A stretch of DNA of 64,000 bases from Hermodice carunculata (GCA_964020975.1 OZ026628.1:58992108-59056107); one strand, 5' to 3'. Counted from the first letter of the stretch, positions 10,326 to 21,202 are shown. The notes: a model not told the origin generated them from the sequence alone. Program-made: numbers and translations.

Positions 10326-11290
10326 CAACAATAATATGTATCCGCCATAGGAGGGGGGTGCATATGGTGTTTGGTTCCATCGTCCACCGCCGCCACTGTG
10401 TATCTTATTCTTCTTAATCTTCTGTCCCTTCTGGACCTATTGCCTCCTAATTTGGTAAAGATAATGTATGGGTGTGGAAAATGTTTCCCATATAATAATA
10501 TGTAACTTTGAGATCAAAGGTCAAGGTCAAAGCAATATTGCATTTTTCTGCCGACTCAGGAATTTTCATCCATAGGCTAATATACCTTCTTAATGGTGTA
10601 TCATAGGGCCAAGGTTGCTATTCAACATTAATAGGAAAGTATCTATTGGGTTTCAATTTGAAACTTGAGTGACCTTGCAAGGTCAAACTGTATACATTTC
10701 ATTGATTACTATGCAAGTTTATGGGGATTGCAATGCTAATTCACAATTTCAACTTCTTCTCCAATATGATTGACCAGATTCACTTCAAAGATGTTGGGGA
10801 ATTTACACTGGGTAGGTATTTTCCAACTGTGTTCAAATGGTCATGCTCCAATAATTTGATTTTTAAGGGGTTTTTTTCTGTTAATTTTTACATTCTTACC
10901 ATGTATGTCAATGAGATCAGCAATGGTAGTTCACATTTTGACTTCTGCAAATGTGTAAGCCAGATTCACTTGCAACTTTGGGTACAGATACTCATATATT
11001 TTGGGAAGTGCTTATAGTTTGTGAATGACCTTCAGGTCATAGGTCAAGGCCACAATGCCTTGCAAACTAAGATGGTTTCCCTGCCCCATCATCAAATGGG
11101 TATGATTGAAGTCCATCAATCTTTGTCATTTTTTACCCAGGTGAGACTTCCCTTAAATTTGCGGGGTGACCTTCAGGTCAAAGGTTAAGGTCACACTTCC
11201 TGCAGAAAAGTGGTGATCCTAGAGGGGTGGCCTATGATGAGAGAGGCCTGCTCATGGGATGCTTAATGTTTTCGCCTTAAGCTTATTCAT
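10326..11290. repeat. diverged hairpin-type repeat with GGTCAAGGTCA words
   Basis: Contains 'atcaaaggtcaaggtca', 'caggtcataggtcaagg' and 'caggtcaaaggttaaggtca', with 'acttcttctccaa' phrases also seen in the hairpin-headed family at 56568-57966. Open frames here (for example 10721-11017) follow those repeat phrases and show no protein similarity that I recognise. Confidence 0.45.
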
Positions 11291-11299
11291 AAATTTTTT

Positions 11300-11692
11300 T
11301 TTTATTATTATTTTCACCGTACCTTACCCTACTTTTTACTTTGACTTAAATGTCATATTTCTATATATGTGAAGATGTTGGCCTTTAGAAAATACGTAGT
11401 GTTCTATATAAATTTAATTTTGAAAAAAAGTAGTGTCCATGGCACAAATACCATAAAATGCCCTGGCTGCATCTTTGGCTTGCACTTTTTTTAACTAAGT
11501 GAGCACTTAGCTTTTGTGAACAATGGAAGTTCAGCTGAGCTTTGGCTGCTCAAACATCATTCTGCTCGATTAAAAGTGTCAGGTTGACTTTAATGAGGCC
11601 ATTGTGCTAGACTGAAACAGTCCATGCACAATTTTAATGATGTTGAAATCGAGAACTGGCCCACAGCTAAAACTTATTGGTATATGTTTTAG
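11300..11692 (+). other. conserved intron end upstream of zinc-finger gene A
   Basis: Bases 11340-11692 align with 54900-55260: 'gaagatgttggccttt', 'aatgccctggctgcat', 'aagtgagcacttag', 'gaagttcagctgagc', 'ctgaaacagtcc', 'gaactggcccacagc'. It ends in the acceptor 'tatatgttttag'. It is interpreted as intron or 5' flank duplicated with the exon. No upstream coding exon could be recognised. Confidence 0.6.
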
Positions 11693-13779
11693 GTATCTAT
11701 ACTGCTGGCTTTGGAGGGGGCTATAACCCTGAATACCTGCCCCAATGGAAGTATGATGTGAAATCCCTTGGAAAACAACATCAGCAAGACAATGGATATA
11801 TTCAAAAGCAGCAGCGTTTCATAGAACAGCTGTTTTGTCCAGGTGGCATACAGCCTAATACTATTGTAAGACATCCATCATATGAAAGGAGCGATGACAG
11901 TGTGGTAAATACCCAGAATTTACTGTGGAGCATTGAGCAACACAAGGATAATTGTGGCCCTGGAATAACTGTAAATGAAAGAGCTGGCAGGGACAATAAG
12001 CAATGCCAGTGTACAATGAGCACTGGAGAGAAACCCTGTCAGTGTAGAATGTGTGATAAGAAATTTACAGTTACTGGAAATCTGAAAAAGCACACGAGAA
12101 CTCACCCAGGTGAGAAGCCATACCAGTGTACAATATGTGACCAAAGGTTTCATCGAGGGATATCACTTAAAGAACACATGAGAACTCACACAGGTGAGAA
12201 GCCATATCAGTGTACAATATGTGACAGTAGGTTTGCCCTTAAAGGGACTCTGACCCAACACACCAAAATTCACACAGGTGAGAAGCCATACCAATGTACG
12301 TTGTGTAACAAAAAATTTAGAGATAAGGCATATCTTGAAAGACACACAAGAATTCACACAGGTGAGAAGCCATACAAATGTACATTGTGTAACAAACAGT
12401 TTAGAGATAATGTATATCTTAGAAGACATGCAAGAACTCACACAGGTGAGAAGCCATACAAATGTACATTTTGTAACAAAGAATTTAGAGATAGTACAAA
12501 TCTTAAAAGACACAAAAGAACTCACACATGTGACAAGGTATACAACTCTACAACATGTGACCCAAGTGTTTTTGAAAGTAACTCCCTGAAGGAACACATA
12601 AAAATTAATACAAATAACAAGCCATACCAGTGTACAATATGTGACCGAAGGTTTTGTGAAAATAAATCATTGAAGGAACACACAAGAATTCACACAGGTG
12701 AGAAGCCATACCAGTGTACAATCTGTGAGCGAAGGTTTCGTGGAAAAAAATCACTGAAAAGACACATGAGAATTCACACTGGTGAGAAGCCGTACCAATG
12801 TACAATCTGTGAGCGAAGGTTTCGTGAAAATAAAACCCTGAGAGAACACATGAGAACTCACACAGGTGTGAAGCCATATGAGTGTACAATATGTAACAAA
12901 AGGTATGCACTTAGGGCAAGTTTGAAATATCATATGAGTACTCACACAGGTGAGAAGCCATACCAGTGTCCAATATGTAACAAAAACTATGCACATCGTA
13001 ATAATCTGAGACAACATGTGAAGATTCACACAGCTGATCATGAGAAGGCATATCAGTGTACAGCATGTGGGCGAACGTTTTGTGCAAAGAGATCACTGCA
13101 AGAACACATGAGTACTCACACAGGTGAGAAGCCATACCAGTGTACAACATGTGGGCGCATGTTTTGTGGAAGTAGATTACTGACAGAACACATGGGAACT
13201 CACACAGGTGAGAAGCCATATGAGTGTACAACATGTAACAAAAGGTTTCGATGTACGGCATCTCTTAAACGTCATATAAGAACTCACACAGGTGAAAAGC
13301 CATATGAGTGTATAGTTTGCAAGAATAGGTATGCAGCTAAGTATAATTTGATCGAGCACATGAAACTTCACACAGGTGAGAAGCCATACAAGTGTACAAT
13401 GTGCAAGAAAAGGTATGCAGTCAAAGGGTCCTTAAAACAACACATGAGAAGTCACACAGGTGAGAAGCCATACCAGTGTACAACATGTAAAAAAAAATTT
13501 CCATACAGGGCAGGTCTAAAAAAACACATAAGAATACACACCGGTGAGAAGCCACACCAGTGTACAACATGTGGCAAAAAGTATATTTCTAAATCGGGAT
13601 TAGAATATCATATGAAGACTCACATAGATTACAGTCAGAAGCCATACCATTGCCCAGAGTGTGGCAAAAAGTACCTTTCTAGATATGGATTGCAACATCA
13701 TATGAAGACTCGCCAATGTAAGAAGCCGTACAAGCTTACAACATGTGCCCTAAGGTTTCATGAAAATAAATTGTTATAA
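11693..13779 (+). CDS. C2H2 zinc-finger protein A, terminal exon
   Basis: Large exon of a nuclear DNA-binding, probably transcription-regulating protein. It begins at a splice acceptor (TTTTAG at 11687-11692) in phase 1; no ATG precedes the conserved region in frame, so an upstream exon must supply the start. Residues 1-114 of the exon (IYTAGFGGGYNPEYLPQWKY onward) form a region shared with B and C, weaker in D, which I do not recognise as KRAB, BTB or SCAN. From base 12037 there are 18 canonical C2H2 fingers on TGEKPYQC-type linkers. Finger 7 has lost its first Cys and last His (YNSTTC..HIKIN). Finger 20 ends in H-x5-C and finger 21 is a fragment. Linkers are irregular before fingers 13 (TADHEKA) and 20. 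Paralogue of B; the DNA target is unknown. Confidence 0.85.
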
Positions 13780-13867
13780 AATCACAGGATGTGCACAGTT
13801 GAGAAGCTATAGCAGCAACAACTTTATGAAAGATTTTCTCAAAACGACTCTGAAGATGTGGGTTATT

Positions 13868-14107
13868 TTAACCCTTTCCCCCTTGAATTAAGACTGAGTC
13901 AACAGCTTTCCTTGGCATGGGTTGGGCACTAAGTGCCCAACCCATGCCAAGGAAAGCTGTTGACCTGGGGCATGTGATCTTGGTAAGTCTCATGTACATT
14001 TCTCATTCAAATTGTTTTTCATAACTGTTGAAATTAGTTGAAAACACTGAAGCAGACGACATTTGACTACCAGCCGGTTTTGGCCGGTTTGAGGGGGAAA
14101 GGGTTAA
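13868..14107. mobile_element. TTAA-flanked MITE with long palindrome, copy 1
   Basis: The element lies between TTAA at 13868-13871 and 14104-14107. Its ends begin CCCTTTCCCCCT and read AGGGGGAAAGGG on the other side. Near one end lies a perfect inverted repeat with 33-base arms (13898-13930 and 13932-13964) around a single base; the other half carries AGCCGGTTTTGGCCGGTTT. TTAA plus CCC termini is the piggyBac signature. A second copy in the opposite orientation lies at 17604-17842. It sits just past the stop codon of gene A, in its 3' region. Confidence 0.85.
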
Positions 14108-14224
14108 GGATGTCAGGCTGAGCTTAGATAACCAGCTGAAGCAGCTTCCAGCATGCTCTAGATGGTAGATGTGTTTTATTCACCATCTATATATGTTGAC
14201 TCGGGGACCATTCTCCTGTTCTTG

Positions 14225-14790
14225 AGAACTCACACAGGTGTGAAGCCATACCAGTGTACAATGTGTGACTAAAGGTATGTACATGGCGGTAATTTTGCCA
14301 ACATAATGAGAAATCACATAGGTGTCCATGAGAAGTCATACCAGTGTACGACGTGGGCAAATGCCTTGTTGAAACATATCACTGAAAGAACACATGAAAA
14401 CTCACACAGGTGAGAAGCCATATGAGTGAACAACTTGTTACCAATGGTCTCTTTGAGCTAGGCAATCTCTGAAAGATTATATAAGGACTCAAACAGGTGA
14501 AAAGCCATATTAATGTACAATGTGTAAGAATAAAATTACAGCTAAGCAAAATGAGAGGGAGCACATGAAAATTCACACAGCAAGAAGCCACACCAGTGTA
14601 AAACATGTTTAAAAAAAGGCCCATATAGGGCAAGCCTGAGATATCACATATGATCACACACCGGTTCGAGAAGTCATACCAGTGAACAACATGTGGCCAA
14701 AAGTTTTGTGGAAATACATCATTGTAAAATCATGAGGACGCACACAGTAAAGTGGCCATAGTAGCTTACAACCTGAGAAAAGGTTTTCTC
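14225..14790 (+). pseudogene. decayed C2H2 finger block after gene A
   Basis: Repeated 'actcacacaggtg..gaagccatac-cagtgtacaa-tgtgt' modules at the 84-base spacing, but with frame changes and stops, for example 'tgtgtgactaaagg' and 'gccatattaatgtac'. Five to six finger remnants. It is followed by the same 3' region as genes B and C (14795-15540), so it may be the old tail of a neighbouring paralogue or of gene A before a duplication. Confidence 0.8.
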
Positions 14791-14794
14791 AAAA

Positions 14795-15540
14795 GGGGCT
14801 CTGAAAATGTTGTTTTCTTACTTATGGAAAAAAAAAACAAGCTGGACCAGTGACAAAACAGACAAAGAAGGAGATAAAGCCTGAGACCAGCTTCAAATTG
14901 TGAGATTCTAGATCAACAGTGGCAGTTGGAAATGCTGTTTGTGGCTATTTATATAGCTAGGGTACAGTTGCCAAGTAAAGTTAGGAAAGCGTCACTGGAG
15001 GCATACATGTATGTCATGACACACTTGAAGACCAACCAACATCTAACTAGACAGGTTTGAAGTGACTTATGTAAAATTAGAGGACGTCAGGTGGAAAAGT
15101 GACCACTACTTGGTTACCATGCAGGTCCTACTGAACTGAGTAGGGTTGTAGAAGCCTAGTTTGGAAAGAAACTCTTCCCAAAAGGATATCACATAGAGAG
15201 CAGAATAAAAATCCAAAAGCTTAACTGTGTTCTCAAGGTCAACCTAAGGGATGGTTGATTTGTTTTTATGTAGTGGTAGATCGATAGGTTTCTTTACAAT
15301 GTCAGGCTGAGTTTAGAAAAAACCTTTGTGATAACCAGGTGAAGCAGTGTACAGCATTCACTAGATGGTAGACATCTTTTACTTACCTGCTAAAGAGTGC
15401 TGTGGGGGGTAAGGTATGAAAATGTGAACTCGGGAGCATATCTTTATTCTTGAGAACATTATATCTCCTTATCACAAGACTGTAGAAATTGTCAGCAGAA
15501 TTGTGAGTTTAAGAGCACATTTTAAGTCTAGCATTTGTTC
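14795..15540 (+). other. conserved 3' flank / 3' UTR of the finger genes
   Basis: Aligns with 22800-23545 (gene B) and 33305-33735 (gene C): 'gagataaagcc', 'gtgagattct', 'gtggcagttgga', 'ggctatttatatagct', 'taggaaagcgtcact', 'ggtcctactgaact', 'gaaagaaactcttcc'. It holds an AATAAA at 15204-15209 that is preserved in B at 23191-23196. Long conserved noncoding tails point to duplication of whole loci rather than retrocopying. Confidence 0.7.
15204..15209 (+). terminator. candidate polyadenylation signal
   Basis: AATAAA at the same place in the duplicated 3' flanks of A' (here) and B (23191-23196). Use is not shown. Confidence 0.35.
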
Positions 15541-15559
15541 AGGCATAAAGGTCTTTACA

Positions 15560-15860
15560 TAGACTTACAGGTAACAAATAAAACTGACGTCAAAAGAGGT
15601 AATCTGCAAAATGGGAAAGAACATACATTTTTTTCAACATGTTTCAACAAATATCCAGGTTACCCAAGGCCAAACAAAAAAAATGTGTGGTTCTGGTAAC
15701 CTGACAGACCCTACTAAAAAGGCCCAACCCTAAAATTAATGGAAAGAAAAAAAAAAATTCTTCTCTAATAAATACTGGTCGACCCAGGCCAGTGCTACAA
15801 ACTCAGTCAGAGACCCCAATGGCCCAAAAAAGGGCGTAATTTTTTTTCAGTGGCCCAAAC
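15560..15860 (-). repeat. dispersed repeat R5, reverse copy
   Basis: Reverse complement of 51740-52160: 'actgacgtcaaaagagg', 'aacatgtttcaac', 'ggttacc..aggcc', 'gacagaccctactaaaaa', 'cccaaccctaaaattaatgg', 'cccaggccagtgct'. Noncoding and unassigned. Confidence 0.75.
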
Positions 15861-15861
15861 T

Positions 15862-16345
15862 GACCAACTTTGATATTTTCATAGGATTAGAACTCTGATA
15901 GTTCTTCTGAAGCTTTCTGTTACTCTTACAATATATACGGAACGGAAGGATATTCACTGTACTTTTGGTACAGTACCGACGAAGGTAAATTCGTGTGCAT
16001 GGACTCCATTTGCATATCGGAAAGCATTTACATTTTTACAAACATATTCGCTTTGCCTTCGATAAAACTAACCGCTAATTGTAAATAACCTGTAAAATAA
16101 GCAAAATAATAATATTTGACACAATAGAAATCAGTCACATGTGGTAACAGTCATTTCAAACAAATTACTGCAGAATAAATATGTGCAATTGTACAGATGT
16201 ATCAAGGACAACAATTGTCAGACGCAACTGGTACTTGAAGGGGTAAAATATTTGAGTCCTATCGTATCGTATTTTTAGCTCTGCTAACCAAAGGTCGCAG
16301 AACATATGCGACCGATCATGTCTGTCTGTCCATGGACCTACTATA
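15862..16345. repeat. dispersed repeat R6, copy 1
   Basis: About 480 bases matching 26350-26850: 'ttctgaagctttctgttac', 'ggactccatttgca', 'tctaattgtaaataac'-type words, 'caaacaaattactgcag', 'ggtaaaatatttgagtcc', then 'ttagctctgctaacc'. The part 16149-16278 is repeated again at 16340-16477, a tandem partial duplication with a period of about 191. Noncoding. Confidence 0.8.
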
Positions 16346-16479
16346 ACAGTCATTTCAAACAAATTACTGCAGAATAAATATGTGCAGTTTTACAGATGTA
16401 TCAAGGATGACAATTGTCAGTGATGGGACTGGCACTGGAAGGGGTAAAATATTTGCGTCCTATTGTATCGTATTTTTTT

Positions 16480-16790
16480 CACTATACCGGATTGTGGAGG
16501 GTTAGCCCATTCGCATCAATGTATCGATGAGTCGTTTCATTCCTTATTTATATGTACATATATAGGCTATGTTGCCACATTTCTATTATGTCAACCTTAA
16601 TGTTGAACCTGGCAGCTCCCTGATCATCTTTAAAAATAAAAATATGTTTAAATCAGTAATGTCTTCTTGTCATGTTTTATCAAAACTCGGAAGAAATATT
16701 TTGAATATAAATGAATTTCATGTCAGTTATATATTAATTGTAAAAAAGGTCTTGGGTTTTCTGCATTTGCAGACTCTTCTATCTTGAATA
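16480..16790. repeat. dispersed repeat R7, copy 1
   Basis: Matches 29862-30125: 'tttcactataccg', 'gccacatttctattatgtca', 'aaaaatatgtttaaatca', 'aatgtcttct', 'aaaaaggtcttgg'. Noncoding. The same repeat directly abuts the piggyBac remnant near 30120. Confidence 0.75.
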
Positions 16791-17094
16791 TCTTAGTAAT
16801 TCCCCCCTAAATGCTACATGCATGTTATATACTGCACACTTCATAAATGAGTCACCAGGTAGAGTGCTGTCATATTAATGGTATCATACTGTCCATTTTG
16901 TACACATACAGACAACAGAATTTAATGTAAATCATAGCGCCGCACTATTTACACTGTCAGTTCTGATTATAACTATTTGGGCTCTTCACTGCATATTTCC
17001 ACACAAGAGAAAAGTCGAGCAGCATTTGGGTGGACTTGCACATGCTTTTTCAGGTCAGGCCCATATGTACCCATGGAAGTTGTACTGTTCAATA
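16791..17094. other. noncoding, nothing recognised
   Basis: AT-rich, no frame of note, no match to the other repeats of the window that I can see. Confidence 0.5.
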
Positions 17095-17365
17095 ATTCAC
17101 AAAACCCAGAGTTTTGTGTTTCAAAACCTTAGATCATGTACCAAAACCCAGAGTTTTTAAACAAACCCAGGGTATTGGAAGCAAAACCATGAGTTTTGTA
17201 ACCATACCCTTTTTTACTATCAAATCTGAGTTGTAAACTACCCACGATAACAAAACAAATATAACTTTTTAAATCTTGCTTAATTAATGTACAAAACAAT
17301 GAGTTTTTTAACAAAACACCAAGTTTTTGTAGACCAAATCTTGTATTTTGTTTAACACAACCCCC
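17095..17365. repeat. degenerate array of ACAAAAC..GTTTTGT hairpins
   Basis: Six or seven short words of the form AAAACCCAGAGTTTTG (17099-17117, 17140-17158, about 17181-17200, 17289-17308 and 17312-17333), each an inverted repeat of AAAAC/GTTTT around CCAGA, CATGA or CACCAA, with loose spacing. It ends in a poly-C run at 17362. Noncoding. Confidence 0.6.
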
Positions 17366-17603
17366 CCCCCCTTCCAGGAATTTGACCCCCCTATAGATAT
17401 TATTTGAATAAAATACTGATAAATGGTAAGTTTCCTACATCATGGGCCAACAGATATATTGTTTCACAATTTAAATCAGGTTCCCCTTACAACTGTAATA
17501 AAGTTACAGAGGGATAATATAGGTAAATGTATTAAAAAAGTATTTACTGTCTTCTTAACAAATATCAAAGGCTCTTGGCTGACAAAGAATATGCATGATG
17601 TAT

Positions 17604-17842
17604 TTAACCCTTTCCCTCTCAAACCGGCCAAAACCGGCTGGTGGTCAAATGTCGTCTGCTTGAGTGTTTTTAAGTAATTTCAACAGTTATGAAAAACAAT
17701 TTGACTGAGAAATGTACATGACACTTATCAAGATCACATGCCCCAGGTCAACAGCTTTCCTTGACATGGGTTGGGCACTAAGTGCCCAACCCATTTCAAG
17801 GAAAGCTGTTGACTCAGTCTTAATTCAAGGGGAAAGGGTTAA
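17604..17842. mobile_element. TTAA-flanked MITE with long palindrome, copy 2
   Basis: Reverse-oriented copy of 13868-14107, between TTAA at 17604-17607 and 17839-17842. The 33-base palindrome arms (17747-17779 and 17781-17813) keep 32 of 33 pairs. Two copies with intact TTAA sites 3.7 kb apart in opposite orientation show mobility rather than local duplication. Confidence 0.85.
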
Positions 17843-17848
17843 TAGGCT

Positions 17849-18278
17849 CCAGTGGCCATATTCACACAGAATTTGATCTGGTCATAATTTTGATCCTAAA
17901 ATTACATTGGTGCACCATTGACCTTAAACCACTTAATCCTTGGCCGAATAATGAATAAAAAATTTCCAGCAATAAACAATCTGTGTTCTTGGCAACAATA
18001 CTACTTCGTTTTCAACATTTCTTTTTTATTAAATTAATCTTACTTTGATCCAGTACTTTATCTTTTAAGCTGGATTAAAATCTGGATCAAATATAGATTC
18101 AGCCATGATCCTGTAATGTTAATCATATGCTTTGTACAATAGCCATATAAGAGATTGGTTCACACTAAGGTTGTTCATGTGACCGAGGATTAAGCAATGT
18201 GGGATCAAAACAAGTTTATTTTAATTTTGATCCGAAACTTCTTATCAGATTAAAATTCTTTGTGAATCTGGCCATTGG
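17849..18278. mobile_element. MITE-like element with GGCCA..TTCACA ends
   Basis: About 430 bases with imperfect terminal inverted repeats of some 30 bases: left CCAGTGGCCATATTCACA, right the complement of CCAATGGCCAGATTCACA, then AAGAAT..ATCTG. The interior repeats GATCC/GGATC words. No clear target duplication and no coding capacity. Confidence 0.6.
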
Positions 18279-18720
18279 ACAGTATTCAGATCAACACATC
18301 ATATGTTTGTTTTAAAAATAATTATTGATGAAATATCACTGGTAACTAGTTTTGGCATTAAATTGATCATTTCGGTGTTTCAAGTCATTTCTCAGGGCTT
18401 AGCATTGGCCAGCATTGCATGCGCCAGCTAATGTTGATCAACACTTGGATATGCTGAAGTTCAAAACACTAGCAAATGGTAACTGACGCTCTCTGCACAC
18501 ACATTTAATGGAGTGCATGCAAAATGTGAATTCAGCTGTGCTAGAATGGGTAGGACATGTGCGAACCTGTTGTCAGGTATTGTGATGAAACCTTGACAGT
18601 ACACCTTTATCAACAAATAGTAAGCACTGCATGTATTCAACAAGAAACTTTGCTTCCCCCGCTTGTGGGGGTGGGGGGGGGGTGGGAGGGGAGGCTCATA
18701 CTGTTTATCTTTCTACAAAT
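18279..18720. other. noncoding, G-rich run at the end
   Basis: No gene recognised. It ends in a G/T-rich run, 'gtgggggtgggggggggtggg', at 18664-18690. Confidence 0.5.
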
Positions 18721-19490
18721 AGGGGCCTCATGAATAACCTATACCATTGAAGTCCCTTACCCTGAAAGAGTCCAAAGTCGCCTTTTCTTATTTTCTCAAT
18801 TTTGATTTTGCCATATCTCTGTCACTATTGGCAGCTCCAAGGTAAAAGTGCACCCCAAATACTTTCTACAAACACTTGTTCTAGTGACTTACTTTTTGGG
18901 GTCACTGTAACCTAGATATCTGGTATTTGGGTCATACTGTCACTTTTGGATATTTCAACTGCACTTGAAAACGTCACAAGGAACATATCCGCTAAGTTTC
19001 AGCTTAATGTTAGTGACAGTTCTGGAGAAGAAGTTGAAAATAGGGAAAACACAAAAATCAATGAAAATAAAATAAAATTGCAGCACCACCTGGTGAATCA
19101 ATTAAGAACTAGGAGTCCCTAGCAGTGTCCATGGGTGATAGCAAAGCAATCTGGTCGGTTTTGGAGAAGACGATTTTTTTTTAAGATTTGCCCCAAAGAA
19201 GAAAAAAAAATCATAAAAAATCCAAAAATTACTGAAGCATGGCCATTTGAACAATTTGGTTGACGATTTTGGAGAAGTCAAAAATGTGAATTAGCAATAG
19301 AATGCCCATTGACTTGCATAATAATCAATATGAAAGATGCATGTACCGAAAAGTACTCAAATTGAAAAAAATATCTTTAAAAATCCGGAATCTGCATCAG
19401 TACCACATGGTGGACAGCTTTTTTTGACTCTTCCACAAGGAACATATCCAACAAATTTCAGCTTAATTTGAGTGATGGTTCTGGAGAAGA
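18721..19490 (-). repeat. hairpin-headed family R8, antisense fragments
   Basis: Carries the reverse-complement phrases of 44504-45000 and 56568-57600: 'aagtttcagcttaa', 'gtgacagttctggagaag', 'gcaccacctggtgaa', 'ttttggagaagacga', 'cacatggtggacagcttt'. Noncoding. Confidence 0.6.
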
Positions 19491-19494
19491 AGTC

Positions 19495-20072
19495 ATATCC
19501 AAATACAGTACCACAACTGAAACTAAATGGTACAGTGAATAATGCTGCATATCTCCCCCAATCAAAGAATGATGTAATATATGCAGGGAAACAATATCAC
19601 AGAAACAGTGGATATATATTCAAAAACAGCAAACAATTTATACAGGTGGCATCCACCTAAGTACTAGTACAAGACATCCATCAGATGAAAGAGGTGATGA
19701 TAGAGTGATCAATACTCAAAAAAGAGTTGACTGTGCACCAGTGAACAGATGAAAGCCCTGACAGGGAGAGTAAGCAATACCAGTGTACAATGTGTGGTAA
19801 AGTGTTTGTGTGTAATTGTACCTGAAGAGACACGTGAGAATTCACACAGGTGAAAGACCATACCATTGTACAATGAGTGATAAGCAGTATGCAAGAAGTA
19901 GTGATGGGAAACAATATGCAAGAGCTCACACTGTAATGAAACTCGAAACCAGTGAAGAATTTGAAGTTTCCAAAAAATCTGGAAAAAAACCCACAGACCT
20001 CACAAAGATGAGAAACCCTACCAGTGTACATCATGTAACAAAAGGTTTGCACTTAGTGAGAATCTTAAAAAA
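19495..20072 (+). pseudogene. decayed C2H2 finger gene copy
   Basis: Recognisable in order: 'gtaccacaactgaaactaaatggt' (intron end), an N-terminal stretch equivalent to YLPQWKYDVKS ('catatctcccccaatcaaagaatgatg'), 'caggtggcatccacctaagtactag' as in gene D, then finger remnants ('agacacgtgagaattcacacaggtg', 'taccattgtacaatgagtgataag', 'aagatgagaaaccctaccag'). Stops and shifts are present throughout. Closest to gene D and to the remnant at 45005-45135. It is cut by an antisense hairpin-element tail at 20073. Confidence 0.8.
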
Positions 20073-20645
20073 ACAAGAGGGCTGTGTGAACAGTCCATGC
20101 TCAGCTGACCTAGAGATTCATCACACTTGTGGCTGTGTTAACTTGGGATAGGATCAAGGTCACCGATGTACAGAGTAATTCTGATCTCTATTGAAGAACA
20201 CTAACATGTGCAACATCATGGCTCAAGTTCAAGTAGTTCTCAAGTTATAGTAAAGAGTGATTTTGATGTATATTGCACTGTGACCTCAGAAGTGAGGTTG
20301 AAGTGGACCTTCATAGGGAAACATTAATATGTGCAACATTGAGGTCGTAAATCAAAGTAGTTCTCAAGTTATTCGGTGAACAGGAAATTTCACATCAGTT
20401 GCCCTGTGACTTTGGAAATGAGGTCAAGGTCACTCATGTACTGTCTGAGTGTGGCTCTCAAAAGAAGAATCATAACAATGTACCACATCAAAGTCAAGGC
20501 TGAAATAGTTCTCAAATTATCATCTGTACAGGTAAATACACCCAGGTGACCCTGTGACCTTGAGAATGAGGTTAAGGTCACCCATGTACTGTGGAACTCC
20601 CGCTGTCATGCCCTCAAGATAAGAACTCCACAGCAATGCCACCTA
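20073..20645 (-). repeat. 3' part of a hairpin-headed element, antisense
   Basis: Begins 'acaagagggctgtgtgaacagtccatgctcagctgacc', the complement of the 3' end seen at 57930-57966, and continues with 'gaggtcaaggtcac', 'gtgcaacat' and 'gttctcaagttat' modules. The same junction with a finger remnant recurs at 45136, so insertion preceded the duplication of the two loci. Confidence 0.7.
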
Positions 20646-20679
20646 TTGTACAGCTTTCTTTGACCCTTCCACAAGGTAA

Positions 20680-21202
20680 AAGGGAACACAATTTGACTTG
20701 AGGAATGTACCTATGTGGCATAACGTGGGATATTGTGGTTTCGGGTGGGATGATAGAGCAAACACAATGACGGCAAGGCACCAAGGGTGCATACTTTCTT
20801 CACACTGTCACAGCCATCACAGAGAAGAAAGACTTCAACAATTTTAATGCAGCAATATTTCCTAATTTTGATTGTATGTTCCATGTAACAAAATTACGAA
20901 CATAGAAGATACAAAGTTTGTTATTTTTGCTATCCTACTTTTGGAGAAAATTAAACGTTTCCGTTAAAAATGTGATGGACGTGAAAAGACCAACTAGATA
21001 TGACCTATGATCAAATAATGTGTGACAATTTTATAGAAAAACCATATCAAATTAATAAAAGAACACTTTCTATTATTTCCATACAGGAAAAATGGGTTAA
21101 TACAGTGTCTATTTTTACACTGAAACAGTCAAAGCACATTCAAAATTATGTTGACGTCAAGAAAACTGGCCTGGAGCTAAAACTTGTTGGTATATGTTTT
21201 AG
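20680..21202 (+). other. conserved 5' flank / intron end of gene B
   Basis: Aligns with 54360-54800: 'gaggaatgtacc', 'cgtgggatattg', 'cactgtcacagccatcac', 'aattttaatgcagca', 'gaccaactagatatgac'. The last 130 bases match those before gene C: 'tttacactg..cagtcaa', 'gcacatt..aaaattatg'. It ends in acceptor TTTTAG at 21197-21202. No upstream exon identified. Confidence 0.6.

Noticed and set aside
12163-13371. Long minus-strand frames rich in VWLLTCVSSHVF-like repeats (also under B, C and D)
   Set aside because: They are the reverse of the TGEKPYQC/HMRTH finger modules; periodic, overlapping and without independent signals.
11693-13779. 84-base direct repeats resembling a CRISPR or satellite array
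   Set aside because: The period is that of the 28-residue finger unit, the frame is open and zinc ligands are conserved; it is coding.
14660-14680. 'ggttcgagaagtc' as a tRNA B box
   Set aside because: It is a decayed finger linker; no A box or acceptor stem around it.
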